From positions 7,506,501-7,570,500 of the forward strand of contig NW_027395283.1 in NCBI RefSeq assembly GCF_027580225.2: DNA of 64,000 bases. Reading direction: 5' to 3'. The notes under the pieces were generated by a model. The model did not search any database and was not told where the DNA came from. It was given only the letters and a program-made list of their open reading frames with translations. The stretch is from Misgurnus anguillicaudatus (lineage: Eukaryota; Chordata; Actinopteri; Cypriniformes; Cobitidae). The position numbers and the translations under genes are program-made. Below are positions 21,624-30,915 of the stretch, one piece after another. The first letter of the stretch is position 1. The number at the start of each line of letters is the position of its first letter.

Positions 21624-23363
21624 TCAAAAACCTTGCAAAAGGCCACCTTCCTTCTCAGCTTGCTTAAAACACTCCACTAGAGAGGTATCTTCCTTTTGTA
21701 GCTTAGCTAGGTTATTAGGTATGGTAACATCTGCCTCGGTTAGTTCAGGTTCCCCCAGTTCTAACTCAACATGGTCAGTGTTGCCAACAAGTCCCTTCAC
21801 TTCCTCCCTACGCCGCTCTAACCTCTCTTCGTCAGTGGGCTTATGCTCTACCTCTATGTCAGCAGTTGAAAAGGGCATTTCATTCAAAGCATTAGTCTCT
21901 GTATCCTGTCTTATACGCTGGGTTTGGGCTCTTGTAACTACACCACACAAAGTGCTGCTCTGCACTAGATCTGACAAAATAGGGACATCAGTACCCAACA
22001 ATATGGGGTAGGGGAGATTGGTGGCTACCCCTACTCTCATCAGATAAGGCTGGCTGTGTATCTCAATATATACATCTGCTGTGGCTAACTCGGTTTTATC
22101 TCCATGTACACAGACAATGGAGACAGTTTCATCCACATTCCATATATCTCTAGGGATGTACTGAGACTGTACCAGAGTACGGGAGCAACCTGTGTCTATC
22201 AGGGCAGTGAGTGGTTTGCCATTAAGCAAGATGGTTATAGTGGGCTCTGGGTTATGGGGATGGGAGGGGGAATGATTTGGGCGGGGCACCCAGCATAGAC
22301 TGGTGGTTTTGGGCTTTTTTAAGGGGCAAAAAGGGCTAGTGTGACCACGTTCTCCACAATTAAAACACACAACATCTGGCCTGTCAGAATGTTGCCCTAA
22401 TGGTGGGGCCTTAGAAATACAAGTCTTATTGTGGATGGGCTTCAGGATCTTAGCTTGGGTAGTGCTATGAGAGTTTGAACCAACCCCAGTCCCCTCAAAC
22501 TTACCCCTGCCAGGATGTAGGATGCCTGCATAACGGTAGTTGCCAGGGCCCTTTCTTGCAGCAATGTAGGCCTCAACAAGCATAGCAGCTTCTTCAGCAG
22601 TGGAGGGATTCCTTTCTTTAACCCAAGTCCTTATTTCCGGGTAGAGAACTCGCAAGTATTGCTCCAACACCAGAGTCTCCATAATATCCTCCTTGTTGCA
22701 ACTGTCAAACTTTACCCATTTGCAGAACAGATCCTTGAGGCGGACGTAAAGTTCTTGTGGAGTTTCCTCTAATGCCGTCTCACGACTTCGGAATCTCAGT
22801 CTATAGGTTTCAGGGTTTATTGCATATTTAGACAAGATTGCCTGTTTGACCGCATTATAGTCCTTTGTTAGCATAGGGTCCATAGAGACAAAAGCACTCA
22901 GTGCTTTCCCAGTCAACAACGGAATAAGGCGTATAGCCCAATCCTCCCTTGGCCACTTGAAAACTTCTGCCAGTCTTTCAAAGGTCGTGAGGTAATGCTC
23001 AATGTTGTCTTTGTCCTCCAGCCTTGCCATACGTAGCTCTTGGTCCATTCCTCGGGCAGGCTTCCCTGCAGTGGAAACCTCAGCTCTGGTGTGTTCAAAA
23101 TCCAGCTGTATCTGGCTGACCTGATGCTGAAGAACTTTGTATTGTTGTTCCCGACGGGTCGTCTCTCTCTCTTGCCTTTCATCACGGCTTCGCTGATATT
23201 CCATAAAACTCTCGAACATACGGGCAAGACTGGTGATGGCCCCATCTCCTCCAGATGAAGTAACTTCAGCAGTGGGCAAACCTCCAGTTCCACCTTGTCC
23301 CTGCTCTTGCTCAGTGCCCTCCTCAGGCTGACTCCGCAGTTTTGGTGGCATCTCTTTGAGCAA
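21624..23363 (-). CDS. gypsy Gag-protease polyprotein
   Basis: Open frame of 579 codons. The N-terminal part is Q/E/R-rich with a likely coiled coil (about residues 50-100). The capsid-like retrotransposon gag core follows (W-P-R-E-D-W-A-I-R-L-I-P-L-L-T-G-K-A at about 145-165). A CCHC zinc knuckle, C-F-N-C-G-E-R-G-H-T-S-P-F-C, lies at about 330-345 and an aspartic protease with A-L-I-D-T-G-C-S-R-T at about 385 plus the later I-L-L-G-T-D motif. Gag packages the RNA and the protease matures the polyprotein. It ends in a single TGA; the integrase frame continues in the same register, so Gag, PR and INT were probably one polyprotein. The start could also be a few codons downstream at MPPKLRS. Confidence 0.85.
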   Translation of the reverse strand: MLKEMPPKLRSQPEEGTEQEQGQGGTGGLPTAEVTSSGGDGAITSLARMFESFMEYQRSRDERQERETTRREQQYKVLQHQVSQIQLDFEHTRAEVSTAGKPARGMDQELRMARLEDKDNIEHYLTTFERLAEVFKWPREDWAIRLIPLLTGKALSAFVSMDPMLTKDYNAVKQAILSKYAINPETYRLRFRSRETALEETPQELYVRLKDLFCKWVKFDSCNKEDIMETLVLEQYLRVLYPEIRTWVKERNPSTAEEAAMLVEAYIAARKGPGNYRYAGILHPGRGKFEGTGVGSNSHSTTQAKILKPIHNKTCISKAPPLGQHSDRPDVVCFNCGERGHTSPFCPLKKPKTTSLCWVPRPNHSPSHPHNPEPTITILLNGKPLTALIDTGCSRTLVQSQYIPRDIWNVDETVSIVCVHGDKTELATADVYIEIHSQPYLMRVGVATNLPYPILLGTDVPILSDLVQSSTLCGVVTRAQTQRIRQDTETNALNEMPFSTADIEVEHKPTDEERLERRREEVKGLVGNTDHVELELGEPELTEADVTIPNNLAKLQKEDTSLVECFKQAEKEGGLLQGF

Positions 23364-23393
23364 AAAAAATCCAGCTTATTTATGACCAGGGCT

Positions 23394-23411
23394 ATCCCAC
23401 TTCTGACACCA
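23394..23411 (-). promoter_or_regulatory. primer binding site, tRNA-Leu type
   Basis: The minus strand reads TGGTGTCAGAAGTGGGAT. TGG would pair with the tRNA CCA end, and the rest matches the acceptor-stem complement of vertebrate tRNA-Leu(CAG) with one mismatch, from my memory of that tRNA. It sits 2 bp inside the LTR end (23414), as expected for first-strand priming. Confidence 0.65.
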
Positions 23412-23413
23412 CC

Positions 23414-23530
23414 TGTAAACGTGGGCCCAGTGGTCAAAAATAATAATCTCAAACGAGCTGGACAGCAGTTCAGTGGATCCCAAAAAGGTGTTTTATTATG
23501 ATGAAAAAAGAAAAAATCATTTACATAATC
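23414..23530 (-). repeat. gypsy 5' LTR, 3' end
   Basis: The LTR ends at TGTAAACG (plus strand, 23414), read as ...GTTTACA on the coding strand, directly before the primer binding site. An AATAAA polyadenylation signal lies on the minus strand near 23490. The far end of the LTR could not be fixed because the 3' LTR is missing; it may extend several hundred bp to the right. Confidence 0.55.
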
Positions 23531-25376
23531 TCATACTGACATACAAACAAACTGAACAAAACAAAAATTGCAATGATGTGCAAAGAAAGGCTACACCAAA
23601 TAATTTGGTCCAACTTGCAACAGGGTCTCACTTTTGGCCTTTACAAAATCAAGACTGACCTGATAAGCTCTATAGCACCCTACTTATAAGGGCTAACTCC
23701 TCCCTCGGCCTGTACCAAATGAACAAGCAGGGATCAAACATAAAAAACATTATACACAAAAATAAAAGAACACTAACAATCACAAATAACATTGTGTAAA
23801 CCCATGGGTACTTAACCATACACACACAAAACAAAAAGAAATGAAAAGACAAGACAAGAAAAGAAAAGGAAATAATTGTTTAGCTGCTATTCCCCCTCCC
23901 CCAGACAAAACTACAAATGGTTCAGTCCAATTAGGGGTATGCTACAAATACCTGTTTCAGATGGACTGTTTGATAGTGCAGCATGAGACTGGAAGGCCTA
24001 CAGCCACAACAAAGTTTTGGTGGAAATACTTACAAGAATAAAAGGTAATTCTGACTGCAAATAAACTGAGTTGTAAAGTTATTTTGTCTAATAACAAAAG
24101 GTATAGTTGAATTGAACAACATAAAACAAACAAACCAATATATATACAAGACTCATTTCAAATAGGAAAAACAATTACACAACTCCATACTGATTTAAAA
24201 GATGGAAAATGCCGGCATAATCAGGTAGTGATGTGTGCATGTGTGTCAAGTCCATGTTTCATTTTCTGTCATCAAGCTTAGCTTGTGACACTAGGCATAA
24301 GATACATACATATACAATAAGTTATATCAAGATAGCATACTGTATTGAGGTGAGTGGCAGGGCAATCTACATACTTGTATCCTTTACACGTTTCTCATCT
24401 TTTATCCGGTATTCCTTAACTGGGCACTGATGTAGACATTTATTCTCATCTAGGCTATAATGTTGTTGGTGTTAATGTAGGCCAAAAGTTCTCCCGCTCT
24501 CTTTGTCTCTCATCTCTGAAATTTTTAATTTAAATTCTTTTTGAAGTCTCCCCGCGGTTCTGAGTGAGATGTGTTGACTTAACTCGGGCTGCGTAAACCC
24601 ATAGGTACAATCAACTGAGCGCATGGTGACATAAAACGATATACGCGTCATGCAAATGAGCGTTTAAACCCGATCGCACATTCCATAGTTTTGGAGCCGG
24701 AGCCCTTATCTATGGATAATCTGGCCCTGACTAAAACACATCAGAGAGATGTTAAAGGAAAATAAATTCATCAGTTTATGTCTAATTTCCTTAACATTTT
24801 GTTTCATGTTTCTCCTTCTGACTCTCACTTAAGTACACATAACAAAAAAGTTTATAATATGGAACATAAAATTGTTTAATTCTGTTTTTTGTCAAAGCTA
24901 ATAATTTCAGTAGCCCGATTTAAACTACAACAGCCAACTTAATAATTGGCAAACATTTAGGCTACCTTCTATCAGAGAAATTATATTTTTAAATTTCGCA
25001 ACAGCAGTGAATTCAGGTGTATGTTTGTCAGCGCGATATGCACACAATTGTGCAGGTGTTGGGCTGTGAGCGATGGGTGATTTCTAGAGCCTGATCGATA
25101 TGCAGGGGGGGTTTTTTCTGGCTGATGCCGATACAGATATTAGGGAGTAAAAACACCTATAAAGATATGAAGGCCAATGTTCTTTGTGTGTATATTATAG
25201 TACAGTACACATATATCATAGTATATTATACTACAGTACTGTACATAAAATACACTATATACATTAATAGAATATACTGTATATAAATAAATAAAAAATG
25301 TCCAGTGATTTTTATGAGGCTATCCAAAATGAGTGTGATATCAGTGCACTAAACAGTAAATTTGACACAACTTTAA
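23531..25376. other. LTR remainder and unassigned repeats
   Basis: The left part is probably LTR. About 24830-25085 is the reverse complement, diverged, of 38575-38830 and 50985-51240 (shared words GCGATATGC / CAGGTGTTGGGCTGTGAGCGATGGG versus its complement), so it is a dispersed repeat. No coding region recognised. Confidence 0.5.
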
Positions 25377-25429
25377 AACAATAGGTTACTTTCGTAACCC
25401 CGGTTCTCTGAAACATCGAGTGGAGAGAT

Positions 25430-25608
25430 CCACCTATGGGAAGGACATCCGTACCTGACCTCTACAGAAGCATCCAATTGCACCAAGTCTGGCTAGACAG
25501 ACAGAAGCGCGCAGCCAATGCCAGGTAAGACCACACCCTCTTACCTGATGGCATATAACGCCACTGCGCGCTGCTCCTCCTCAGTAAGTGTATTCGCTTC
25601 TCGTGCGG
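25430..25608. repeat. DIRS left inverted terminal repeat
   Basis: Shared with the complement of 31137-31305, including CCACCTATGGGAAGGACATC and GCGCGCTGCTCCTCCTCAG. The outermost ~50 bp (25377-25430) differ from the right end, which is usual for DIRS termini. Confidence 0.9.
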
Positions 25609-25624
25609 CAAGCGGGGCAAAGCT

Positions 25625-25730
25625 GGTGGATCTCTCCACTCGATGTTTCAGAGAACCGGGGTTACGAAAGTAACCTATTGTTCTCTTTCATCATCTCGTG
25701 TTCGAGATCCACCTATGGGAGAGACATGGA
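25625..25730. repeat. DIRS internal complementary region
   Basis: The first half is the complement of the left outer end (TCCACTCGATGTTTCAGAG ... AAGTAACCTATT). The second half is the complement of the right outer end (CTCTTTCATCATCTCGTGTT ... CCACCTATGGGA). In the DIRS replication model this region templates circularisation of the cDNA. Confidence 0.9.
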
Positions 25731-26046
25731 CAGCTCCCCGATTGCCCAACACACTCGCAGTGAGGTATGACAGCCAGTATAAAAAATGGAACGGTCACCC
25801 CCGGGGGGGCGGTGCCCGACACGTCCCATAATAATGAGCCCCACGCACACACACAAGTGTCTGTGGTGCGCATGCAAGGCAGAAAATATGTAAAAAGCAC
25901 ACCCTAGGGAAACCCATAAATGCAAAAAACAAACTAGGGCAAAGATGTGAATGCATGCTTGGTAACATGAACGAGCTCAAAACCCGTATGCGCTTTATTC
26001 CTACTATAAAGACAACAGTAGGAAAAAGGTGTGCAGCAGTGAAGGG

Positions 26047-29000
26047 CTATGATGACCCTACACCCAAAACGGAATGTGCTACTGAGGTTTTAGTAACATC
26101 CAACCGATAATAACGCACGAAAGTATGGGGAGAAGCCCAGCTCGCAGCCGAACAGATGTCCTGCAGTGACACTCCCCTAAACAAAGCCCAAGAGGTGGCC
26201 ACGCCCCTCGTAGAATGAGCTCTGATATTCCCAGGTGGTTGCACTCCCTTCGATTCGTATGCCAATGCAATCGCGTCCACAAGCCAATGTGAAAGACGTT
26301 GCTTAGATACGGGATTCCCTCTGTGAGGCGGCGTCCATGAGATAAAGAGCTGGTCACTCTTCCGGAAAACCCTAGTCCTGTCGATATACGTCTGTAATGC
26401 ACGAACAGGACATAGAGCATTAAGCCTCTGATCCTCCGCAGAGGAAAAGGGTGGAGGGTGAAAAGCGGACAGCTCCAGCACCTCCGATGTGAACGCAGGG
26501 AAGCACTTAGGCATAAATGCCGGGTTAGGTTTAAGAAAAACCTTTTCTCCATTCAAAGAGAATTTAGTGCATGAAGGGTGTACAGAAAATGCATGCAGTT
26601 CGCTAACACGTTTTGCTGATGTTAGAGCCAAGAGCAGAGCTACCTTAAAAGACAGCAGCTTCAAGGAAATAACACCCAGGGGCTCAAAGGGGTATTGAGA
26701 CAGAGCGTCCAGCACCATGGAGAGGTCCCATTCAGGGACAGACTTCCTGATGACTGGCAAAGAGCGACGGGCACCCTTCATAAATCTGCAGATTAAAGGG
26801 TGCTGCCCGACAGTAGAGCCGTCAAACCCTACGTGACAAGCAGAAATAGCCGCCAGGTAAACCTTAATTGTGGAAAAAGACCTGCCTTTATCCATAAGGT
26901 TTTGTAAGAAACGCAAAATCTCAGGGACTGAGCACTGATAAGATATGAGATCGTGCTCATTACACCACCCTTCAAACACTTGCCACTTACAACCATATAA
27001 GGACCGTGTAGAAACGGCTCTGGCATTTTGAATAGTAGCAATTACGCGCGGGTGTAATCCCAGCGCGTTTAAGTTTGTCCTCTCACGGGCCAAACCCAGA
27101 GAGCCACCCTGTCCGGGTGTGGGTGATAAATTTCCCCGTTCGCTTGAGACAACAGGTCTGTGCGGAGGGGGAGGAGCCACGGCTGGGCATATAGCAGAGG
27201 AATTATTTCTGCCAACCACGGGGCTTTGGGCCATCTGGGCGCTATCAGAAGGAGAGACAAGCTCTCCTCCCTCACTCTGGCCAGCGTGGGAATTATGAGG
27301 CACAGAGGGGGGAAAGCATACAGCAACACCTTGGGCCATGGGTGGGCCAGTGCGTCCACCCCGAGGGGCGCGTCCAAGTCCTTTAGCGAGAAGAACATAG
27401 GACAATGGGCATTTTCGTGCGAGGCGAACAGATCTACGGTTGCCCGTCCGAATCGCCTCCATATCGCGTCCACCACTTGCGGGTGGAGACGCCAGTCCCC
27501 GTAAAGAGGGTTTCCCCTTGACAGAAGATCCGCGCCTCTGTTCAGAATGCCCGGAACATGCGTTGCGCGAAGTGACAGAAAAAACCCCTTGCTCCACACT
27601 AACAGCTTGTGAGCTAGATTGTGAAGTTTCGAGGAGCGCATACCGCCCTGGCGATTGATGTATGCCACCGCTGTGGTATTGTCGCAGCGTACGAGAACAT
27701 GATGTCCCCGCAGGCGCGGCAGAAAATGATTCAGAGCTTTCCATATGGTGAGGAGCTCTAAATAATTTATATGTGCTGAATGGAGACTGCTCGGCCACAG
27801 CCCGTTCACCGTTCTGCCCTCCTGGGTTGCACCCCAGCCCGTTAAGGACGCATCTGTCGTCACGACTTTCCGCAACATAACTGTCCCCAAGGGGGTGCCT
27901 TGTGCGTAAAAGTCTGCGTTCCTCCAGTGGCGCAGAGCTGCCGAACAGATGCGCGTCACCGTTACCACGCGACAGAGATCGCGTAACGGGCTGAAATGTA
28001 GTGATAAAACCCATTTCATGAACGGTCTCATTCTCAGGAGACCCAGGGGCAAAACCTGAATAGCTGAAGCCATAAGACCCTGTAGTCTGAGGCATGAACG
28101 ATACTGCACTCTCTCCCCCTCTCTGAACTGTGACACACAATTCATTGAAGCGCGGACGCGCTCCTGAGAAAGATGCGCTCGCATGGAGACCGAGTTCAGT
28201 TCCAACCCCAGAAAAATCACACTCTGACTGGGTGTGAAATTGCTTTTGTTCACATTCACTCTGAAACCCAGGGACGTGATATGAGAGAGCACACGGTGGG
28301 TTTCCCGCAGCACTTTCTCTTTCGACTCGGCTATGATGAGCCAATCGTCTATGTATGTCAAAATCCGTAGACCTGACATTCTTAGAGGGGCGAGGGCCGC
28401 CTCCGTGCATAGACAGAACGTCCGAGGACTGAGAGAGAGGCCGAAAGGAAGAACTGTGAATTCGTAACATATGCTCTGATATGCGAAACGCAGAAACTTC
28501 CTGTGAGGCGGATAAATGCTTATGTGGAAAAAAGCATCCGTCAGATCGACTGAAGTGAACCAGTCGTTCTGTCTTATGGCTCGGGCCAGAGAACCGTGGG
28601 TTAACATTCTGAAATTGTATTTCCTTAAATGTTTGTTCAACACTCGGAGGCCTAAGATAGGGCGGAGGGAGCCGTCCTTCTTTGGAACCAGGAAATAACG
28701 AGAATAAAACCCCTGATTTATCAGATCGGGGGGCACCACCTGAATCGCACCCTTTATTAGAAGAGAGGAGATTTCCTCTTTCAGAATGTGAGCGGAATTC
28801 TCTTCCGTGTGAGAGAAGAGAATGCCGTTGAAAAGCGGGGGTTTCCTGACAAACTGTAGTCTGTAGCCCTGCGTAACTGTTCGCATAACCCATTCGGGCG
28901 CTGCTACCGCCCGCCAGGCTGGCTCGTAACTCGCTAGAGTGCCCGCCAGCGTGGAGGGCGCGCAGCTGAACTCGTGAGCGCTCGGTAGACTCATTTGTGA

Positions 29001-29391
29001 TACAATGGCGCCCTCTAGTGGACAAACAAGGGGCGACATGCGTGGGTTCAGAGAGGGGTTTATTCTCTGCAGAGAGATGTGCTCTCTCTGAAACGAATTC
29101 ATTTGATTTGTTTGTTTTATTGTGTTTTGTGTGTTTTTTATATGTTTTGTGTTGGGAAACACTTGGGCCGAAGCCTTTATTTGTTGAGTGAGGGGAACAG
29201 TGTAAATGCTTGGTGTACATTTCCTCACAACCAACCCCCTGAACGTGGGGGGACAAAACACATCCACCGAACACACGGGCTGGACAGCCTCTTGAGGGGG
29301 GTGGTCGACCCCTCCGTGAGAAAACCTCCGTCTCTTGGACGGGAGCTCCGGGGGAAAAAGAGAGTCCAATGGGCTTGTGGCCTGCGAACAA
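26047..29391 (-). CDS. DIRS tyrosine recombinase (ORF open far upstream)
   Basis: The frame is open for 1114 codons, but recognisable recombinase lies only in about the last 335 (from ~27050). An N-terminal SAM-like helical domain (S-T-R-S-L-Y-G-C-K-W-Q-V-F-E-G-W) leads to the catalytic residues R (S-A-K-R-V-S-E-L), H-x-x-R (A-H-S-T-R-G-V-A) and Y (T-F-V-R-Y-Y-R-L). The enzyme would integrate the circular cDNA without target duplication. The first ~775 codons run in another frame across RT-RNase H and look low-complexity (S, G, R, H), so translation probably starts internally or by coupling; the true start cannot be fixed from sequence. Confidence 0.85.
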   Translation of the reverse strand: MFAGHKPIGLSFSPGAPVQETEVFSRRGRPPPSRGCPARVFGGCVLSPHVQGVGCEEMYTKHLHCSPHSTNKGFGPSVSQHKTYKKHTKHNKTNKSNEFVSERAHLSAENKPLSEPTHVAPCLSTRGRHCITNESTERSRVQLRALHAGGHSSELRASLAGGSSARMGYANSYAGLQTTVCQETPAFQRHSLLSHGREFRSHSERGNLLSSNKGCDSGGAPRSDKSGVLFSLFPGSKEGRLPPPYLRPPSVEQTFKEIQFQNVNPRFSGPSHKTERLVHFSRSDGCFFPHKHLSASQEVSAFRISEHMLRIHSSSFRPLSQSSDVLSMHGGGPRPSKNVRSTDFDIHRRLAHHSRVERESAAGNPPCALSYHVPGFQSECEQKQFHTQSECDFSGVGTELGLHASASFSGARPRFNELCVTVQRGGESAVSFMPQTTGSYGFSYSGFAPGSPENETVHEMGFITTFQPVTRSLSRGNGDAHLFGSSAPLEERRLLRTRHPLGDSYVAESRDDRCVLNGLGCNPGGQNGERAVAEQSPFSTYKLFRAPHHMESSESFSAAPAGTSCSRTLRQYHSGGIHQSPGRYALLETSQSSSQAVSVEQGVFSVTSRNACSGHSEQRRGSSVKGKPSLRGLASPPASGGRDMEAIRTGNRRSVRLARKCPLSYVLLAKGLGRAPRGGRTGPPMAQGVAVCFPPSVPHNSHAGQSEGGELVSPSDSAQMAQSPVVGRNNSSAICPAVAPPPPHRPVVSSERGNLSPTPGQGGSLGLARERTNLNALGLHPRVIATIQNARAVSTRSLYGCKWQVFEGWCNEHDLISYQCSVPEILRFLQNLMDKGRSFSTIKVYLAAISACHVGFDGSTVGQHPLICRFMKGARRSLPVIRKSVPEWDLSMVLDALSQYPFEPLGVISLKLLSFKVALLLALTSAKRVSELHAFSVHPSCTKFSLNGEKVFLKPNPAFMPKCFPAFTSEVLELSAFHPPPFSSAEDQRLNALCPVRALQTYIDRTRVFRKSDQLFISWTPPHRGNPVSKQRLSHWLVDAIALAYESKGVQPPGNIRAHSTRGVATSWALFRGVSLQDICSAASWASPHTFVRYYRLDVTKTSVAHSVLGVGSS

Positions 29392-29408
29392 AGACCCTGT
29401 ACCCCCAA
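27069..29408 (-). CDS. DIRS reverse transcriptase-RNase H (plus MT-like region)
   Basis: 779 codons, open. RT motifs: Y-F-L-V-P-K-K-D-G-S-L-R-P-I-L (about 235-250), S-V-D-L-T-D-A-F-F-H-I, F-T-V-L-P-F-G-L-S-L-S-P and catalytic T-Y-I-D-D-W-L-I-I. RNase H: T-T-D-A-S-L-T-G-W-G, the L-E-L-L-T-I-W-K-A-L helix, C-D-N-T-T-A-V-A-Y-I-N and G-A-D-L-L-S-R. Beyond it, T-V-D-L-F-A-S-H-E-N and A-F-P-P-L match the region described in DIRS1-like elements as related to DNA adenine methyltransferases, although its function is unproven. It overlaps almost completely with the reading frame that continues into the recombinase. Confidence 0.92.
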   Translation of the reverse strand: MGVQGLCSQATSPLDSLFPPELPSKRRRFSHGGVDHPPQEAVQPVCSVDVFCPPTFRGLVVRKCTPSIYTVPLTQQIKASAQVFPNTKHIKNTQNTIKQTNQMNSFQREHISLQRINPSLNPRMSPLVCPLEGAIVSQMSLPSAHEFSCAPSTLAGTLASYEPAWRAVAAPEWVMRTVTQGYRLQFVRKPPLFNGILFSHTEENSAHILKEEISSLLIKGAIQVVPPDLINQGFYSRYFLVPKKDGSLRPILGLRVLNKHLRKYNFRMLTHGSLARAIRQNDWFTSVDLTDAFFHISIYPPHRKFLRFAYQSICYEFTVLPFGLSLSPRTFCLCTEAALAPLRMSGLRILTYIDDWLIIAESKEKVLRETHRVLSHITSLGFRVNVNKSNFTPSQSVIFLGLELNSVSMRAHLSQERVRASMNCVSQFREGERVQYRSCLRLQGLMASAIQVLPLGLLRMRPFMKWVLSLHFSPLRDLCRVVTVTRICSAALRHWRNADFYAQGTPLGTVMLRKVVTTDASLTGWGATQEGRTVNGLWPSSLHSAHINYLELLTIWKALNHFLPRLRGHHVLVRCDNTTAVAYINRQGGMRSSKLHNLAHKLLVWSKGFFLSLRATHVPGILNRGADLLSRGNPLYGDWRLHPQVVDAIWRRFGRATVDLFASHENAHCPMFFSLKDLDAPLGVDALAHPWPKVLLYAFPPLCLIIPTLARVREESLSLLLIAPRWPKAPWLAEIIPLLYAQPWLLPLRTDLLSQANGEIYHPHPDRVALWVWPVRGQT

Positions 29409-29418
29409 CGGTCGAACA

Positions 29419-30915
29419 TCAGGCCGGCCGCTTGCGTTTCGGGATGTTGGGGGTCGGGTTGGGGGGTTTCCCCGCCGCAGCCGCGGCGGGAGGCGGTTTT
29501 CCCCAGGGTTTAGCAGACGGTGGGTTACTCTGCCGTGGAGGGGGTTTGTTGCGGGGCCTCTCCTTACTGTAGTGAGAGTGCCGAGCTGTAGCAGGGGGGT
29601 TAGGCGAACGTACAGGGGGCACCTGATGTGGGTTTGCCTTCCTTGGAAGGCAAAGCTTGAAAGCCTCGTCCTCTTTTTTCTTATCGTCGCACCGTTGCTG
29701 CATCAAAGCCACGGCGGGGCCGAAAAGAGCCTGGCCGGGCTCAACCGGAGCACCAGCGATACGCCTCTTCTCACTGTCGGGAAGGCCCGACAGGTTAAGC
29801 CACAGCGCGCGCTCCCCTGCCACAGAAAGCGCCATAGAACGTCCACACGCCTGGACGGCCTGTCGAGCGTTACGGAGGACGAGATCATTCACCGTCAGGA
29901 TCTCCTTCCACAAGGTCGGTGAGGGAGACCCCTTATCGAGCTGAGCCCCCAAATCGTCCAGATTCTCCGCCTGGTAGGCGGAAAGGAGCGATGAAACGTT
30001 GAGGGCCCTCACAGCCAAGGCCGAGGCCTTATAAGAGGCCTGTAGAACCGATGCCGAAAAACGGTCCATTTTATTGGGCAAGACCGGCTTCGGAGGAGCG
30101 AGCAGCCCACTCTGGACGGGGTTAAGGTGTCTGGCGATAGACGGCTCGACCGTGGGCGGGTCGCCCAGGCCGAGAGCTGCCATGTCCTTCACCTCGAGGC
30201 CTGCGAGACCGTGTTTCAGGTCGAGCGGGTCGTGCCAATAATGCCTCATGTGCTTAGCGCACGCCGGAAGAACAGGGAAGAGTTGTTTCCTCGGGCCGGG
30301 AGGGGGTCCCAGCACTTTCCCATCATAAATATCCCTCTCTTGGTCGGTAGCGCTCTGAGGGGCCGGCCACTCGATTTTGAGCCGCGCGGCCGCGCGCTCA
30401 CACACCTCGAGAAGGATGGACTGAGGTAAAGCCGCGGGGGGGTTAACCTGGGAAGCACAGGAGGGCGGGATGGCCTCCTCGTCCTCTGAGGTCCCAAGAA
30501 GGTCCGCGTCGTCGCAGGAACCGGCCGGTTCGCCTGCTAACGTAGCAATTTCCCTGAAGATGTCCCCTTCAGGGTATGCAGGGTTGGGCATGTCGGCCCA
30601 ACTGAGGGAGGTCGCGCCCCCGGATGTCTCCGGTTGGGCGTCCGCTCCACCAAGCCCTTCATCCGAATCCGAAAAGCCGTCCTCGCCACACTGGGTCGCA
30701 GCAACTTTAAGTCGACGCCGCAGCAGTTTCTTAGGCAGCGAAAGGCAATGGCTGCAATTATCCGGGTTTTGTAGGGCTTCCTCCGCGTGTTTGAGGCCCA
30801 AACAAACCACACAGAACTCGTGCGAGTCCTTAGCGGCGATTAAAGCTCCGCACGCGGCCGGGCAGGCCCGTGACGAAGATTTCCCGGGAGCAGCGGCAGC
30901 TTTAGAAAGCGACAT
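29419..30915 (-). CDS. DIRS Gag-like protein
   Basis: 498 codons, open. The N-terminal region has a Cys/His cluster (F-C-V-V-C-L-G-L-K-H-A-E-E-A-L then C-S-H-C) as in vertebrate DIRS Gag proteins. It continues with an acidic/serine linker, a central helical region, and a basic, proline-rich tail ending PKRKRPA that could bind nucleic acid or serve nuclear entry. It is the first gene on the coding strand, with ATG at 30915 about 220 bp inside the right repeat. Its stop lies 11 bp before the RT-frame ATG (29408). Base composition is markedly GC-rich compared with flanking DNA. Confidence 0.85.
   Translation of the reverse strand: MSLSKAAAAPGKSSSRACPAACGALIAAKDSHEFCVVCLGLKHAEEALQNPDNCSHCLSLPKKLLRRRLKVAATQCGEDGFSDSDEGLGGADAQPETSGGATSLSWADMPNPAYPEGDIFREIATLAGEPAGSCDDADLLGTSEDEEAIPPSCASQVNPPAALPQSILLEVCERAAARLKIEWPAPQSATDQERDIYDGKVLGPPPGPRKQLFPVLPACAKHMRHYWHDPLDLKHGLAGLEVKDMAALGLGDPPTVEPSIARHLNPVQSGLLAPPKPVLPNKMDRFSASVLQASYKASALAVRALNVSSLLSAYQAENLDDLGAQLDKGSPSPTLWKEILTVNDLVLRNARQAVQACGRSMALSVAGERALWLNLSGLPDSEKRRIAGAPVEPGQALFGPAVALMQQRCDDKKKEDEAFKLCLPRKANPHQVPPVRSPNPPATARHSHYSKERPRNKPPPRQSNPPSAKPWGKPPPAAAAAGKPPNPTPNIPKRKRPA

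Larger units (their letters stand above)
19555..23411 (-). mobile_element. Ty3/gypsy retrotransposon, Gmr1-like order, defective
   Basis: Minus strand, 5' to 3': primer binding site (23394-23411), gag with zinc knuckle and protease (23363-21624), integrase (about 21620-20454), reverse transcriptase (20434-19555). Integrase preceding RT is copia-like, yet the protein motifs are gypsy-like; this combination defines the Gmr1-like group of deuterostome gypsy elements. Breaks are a TGA after protease, an indel in an A8 run between INT and RT, a stop at 20210-20212, a frameshift near 19859, and loss of everything after early RT (no RNase H, no 3' LTR) at the TIR element. Confidence 0.85.
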
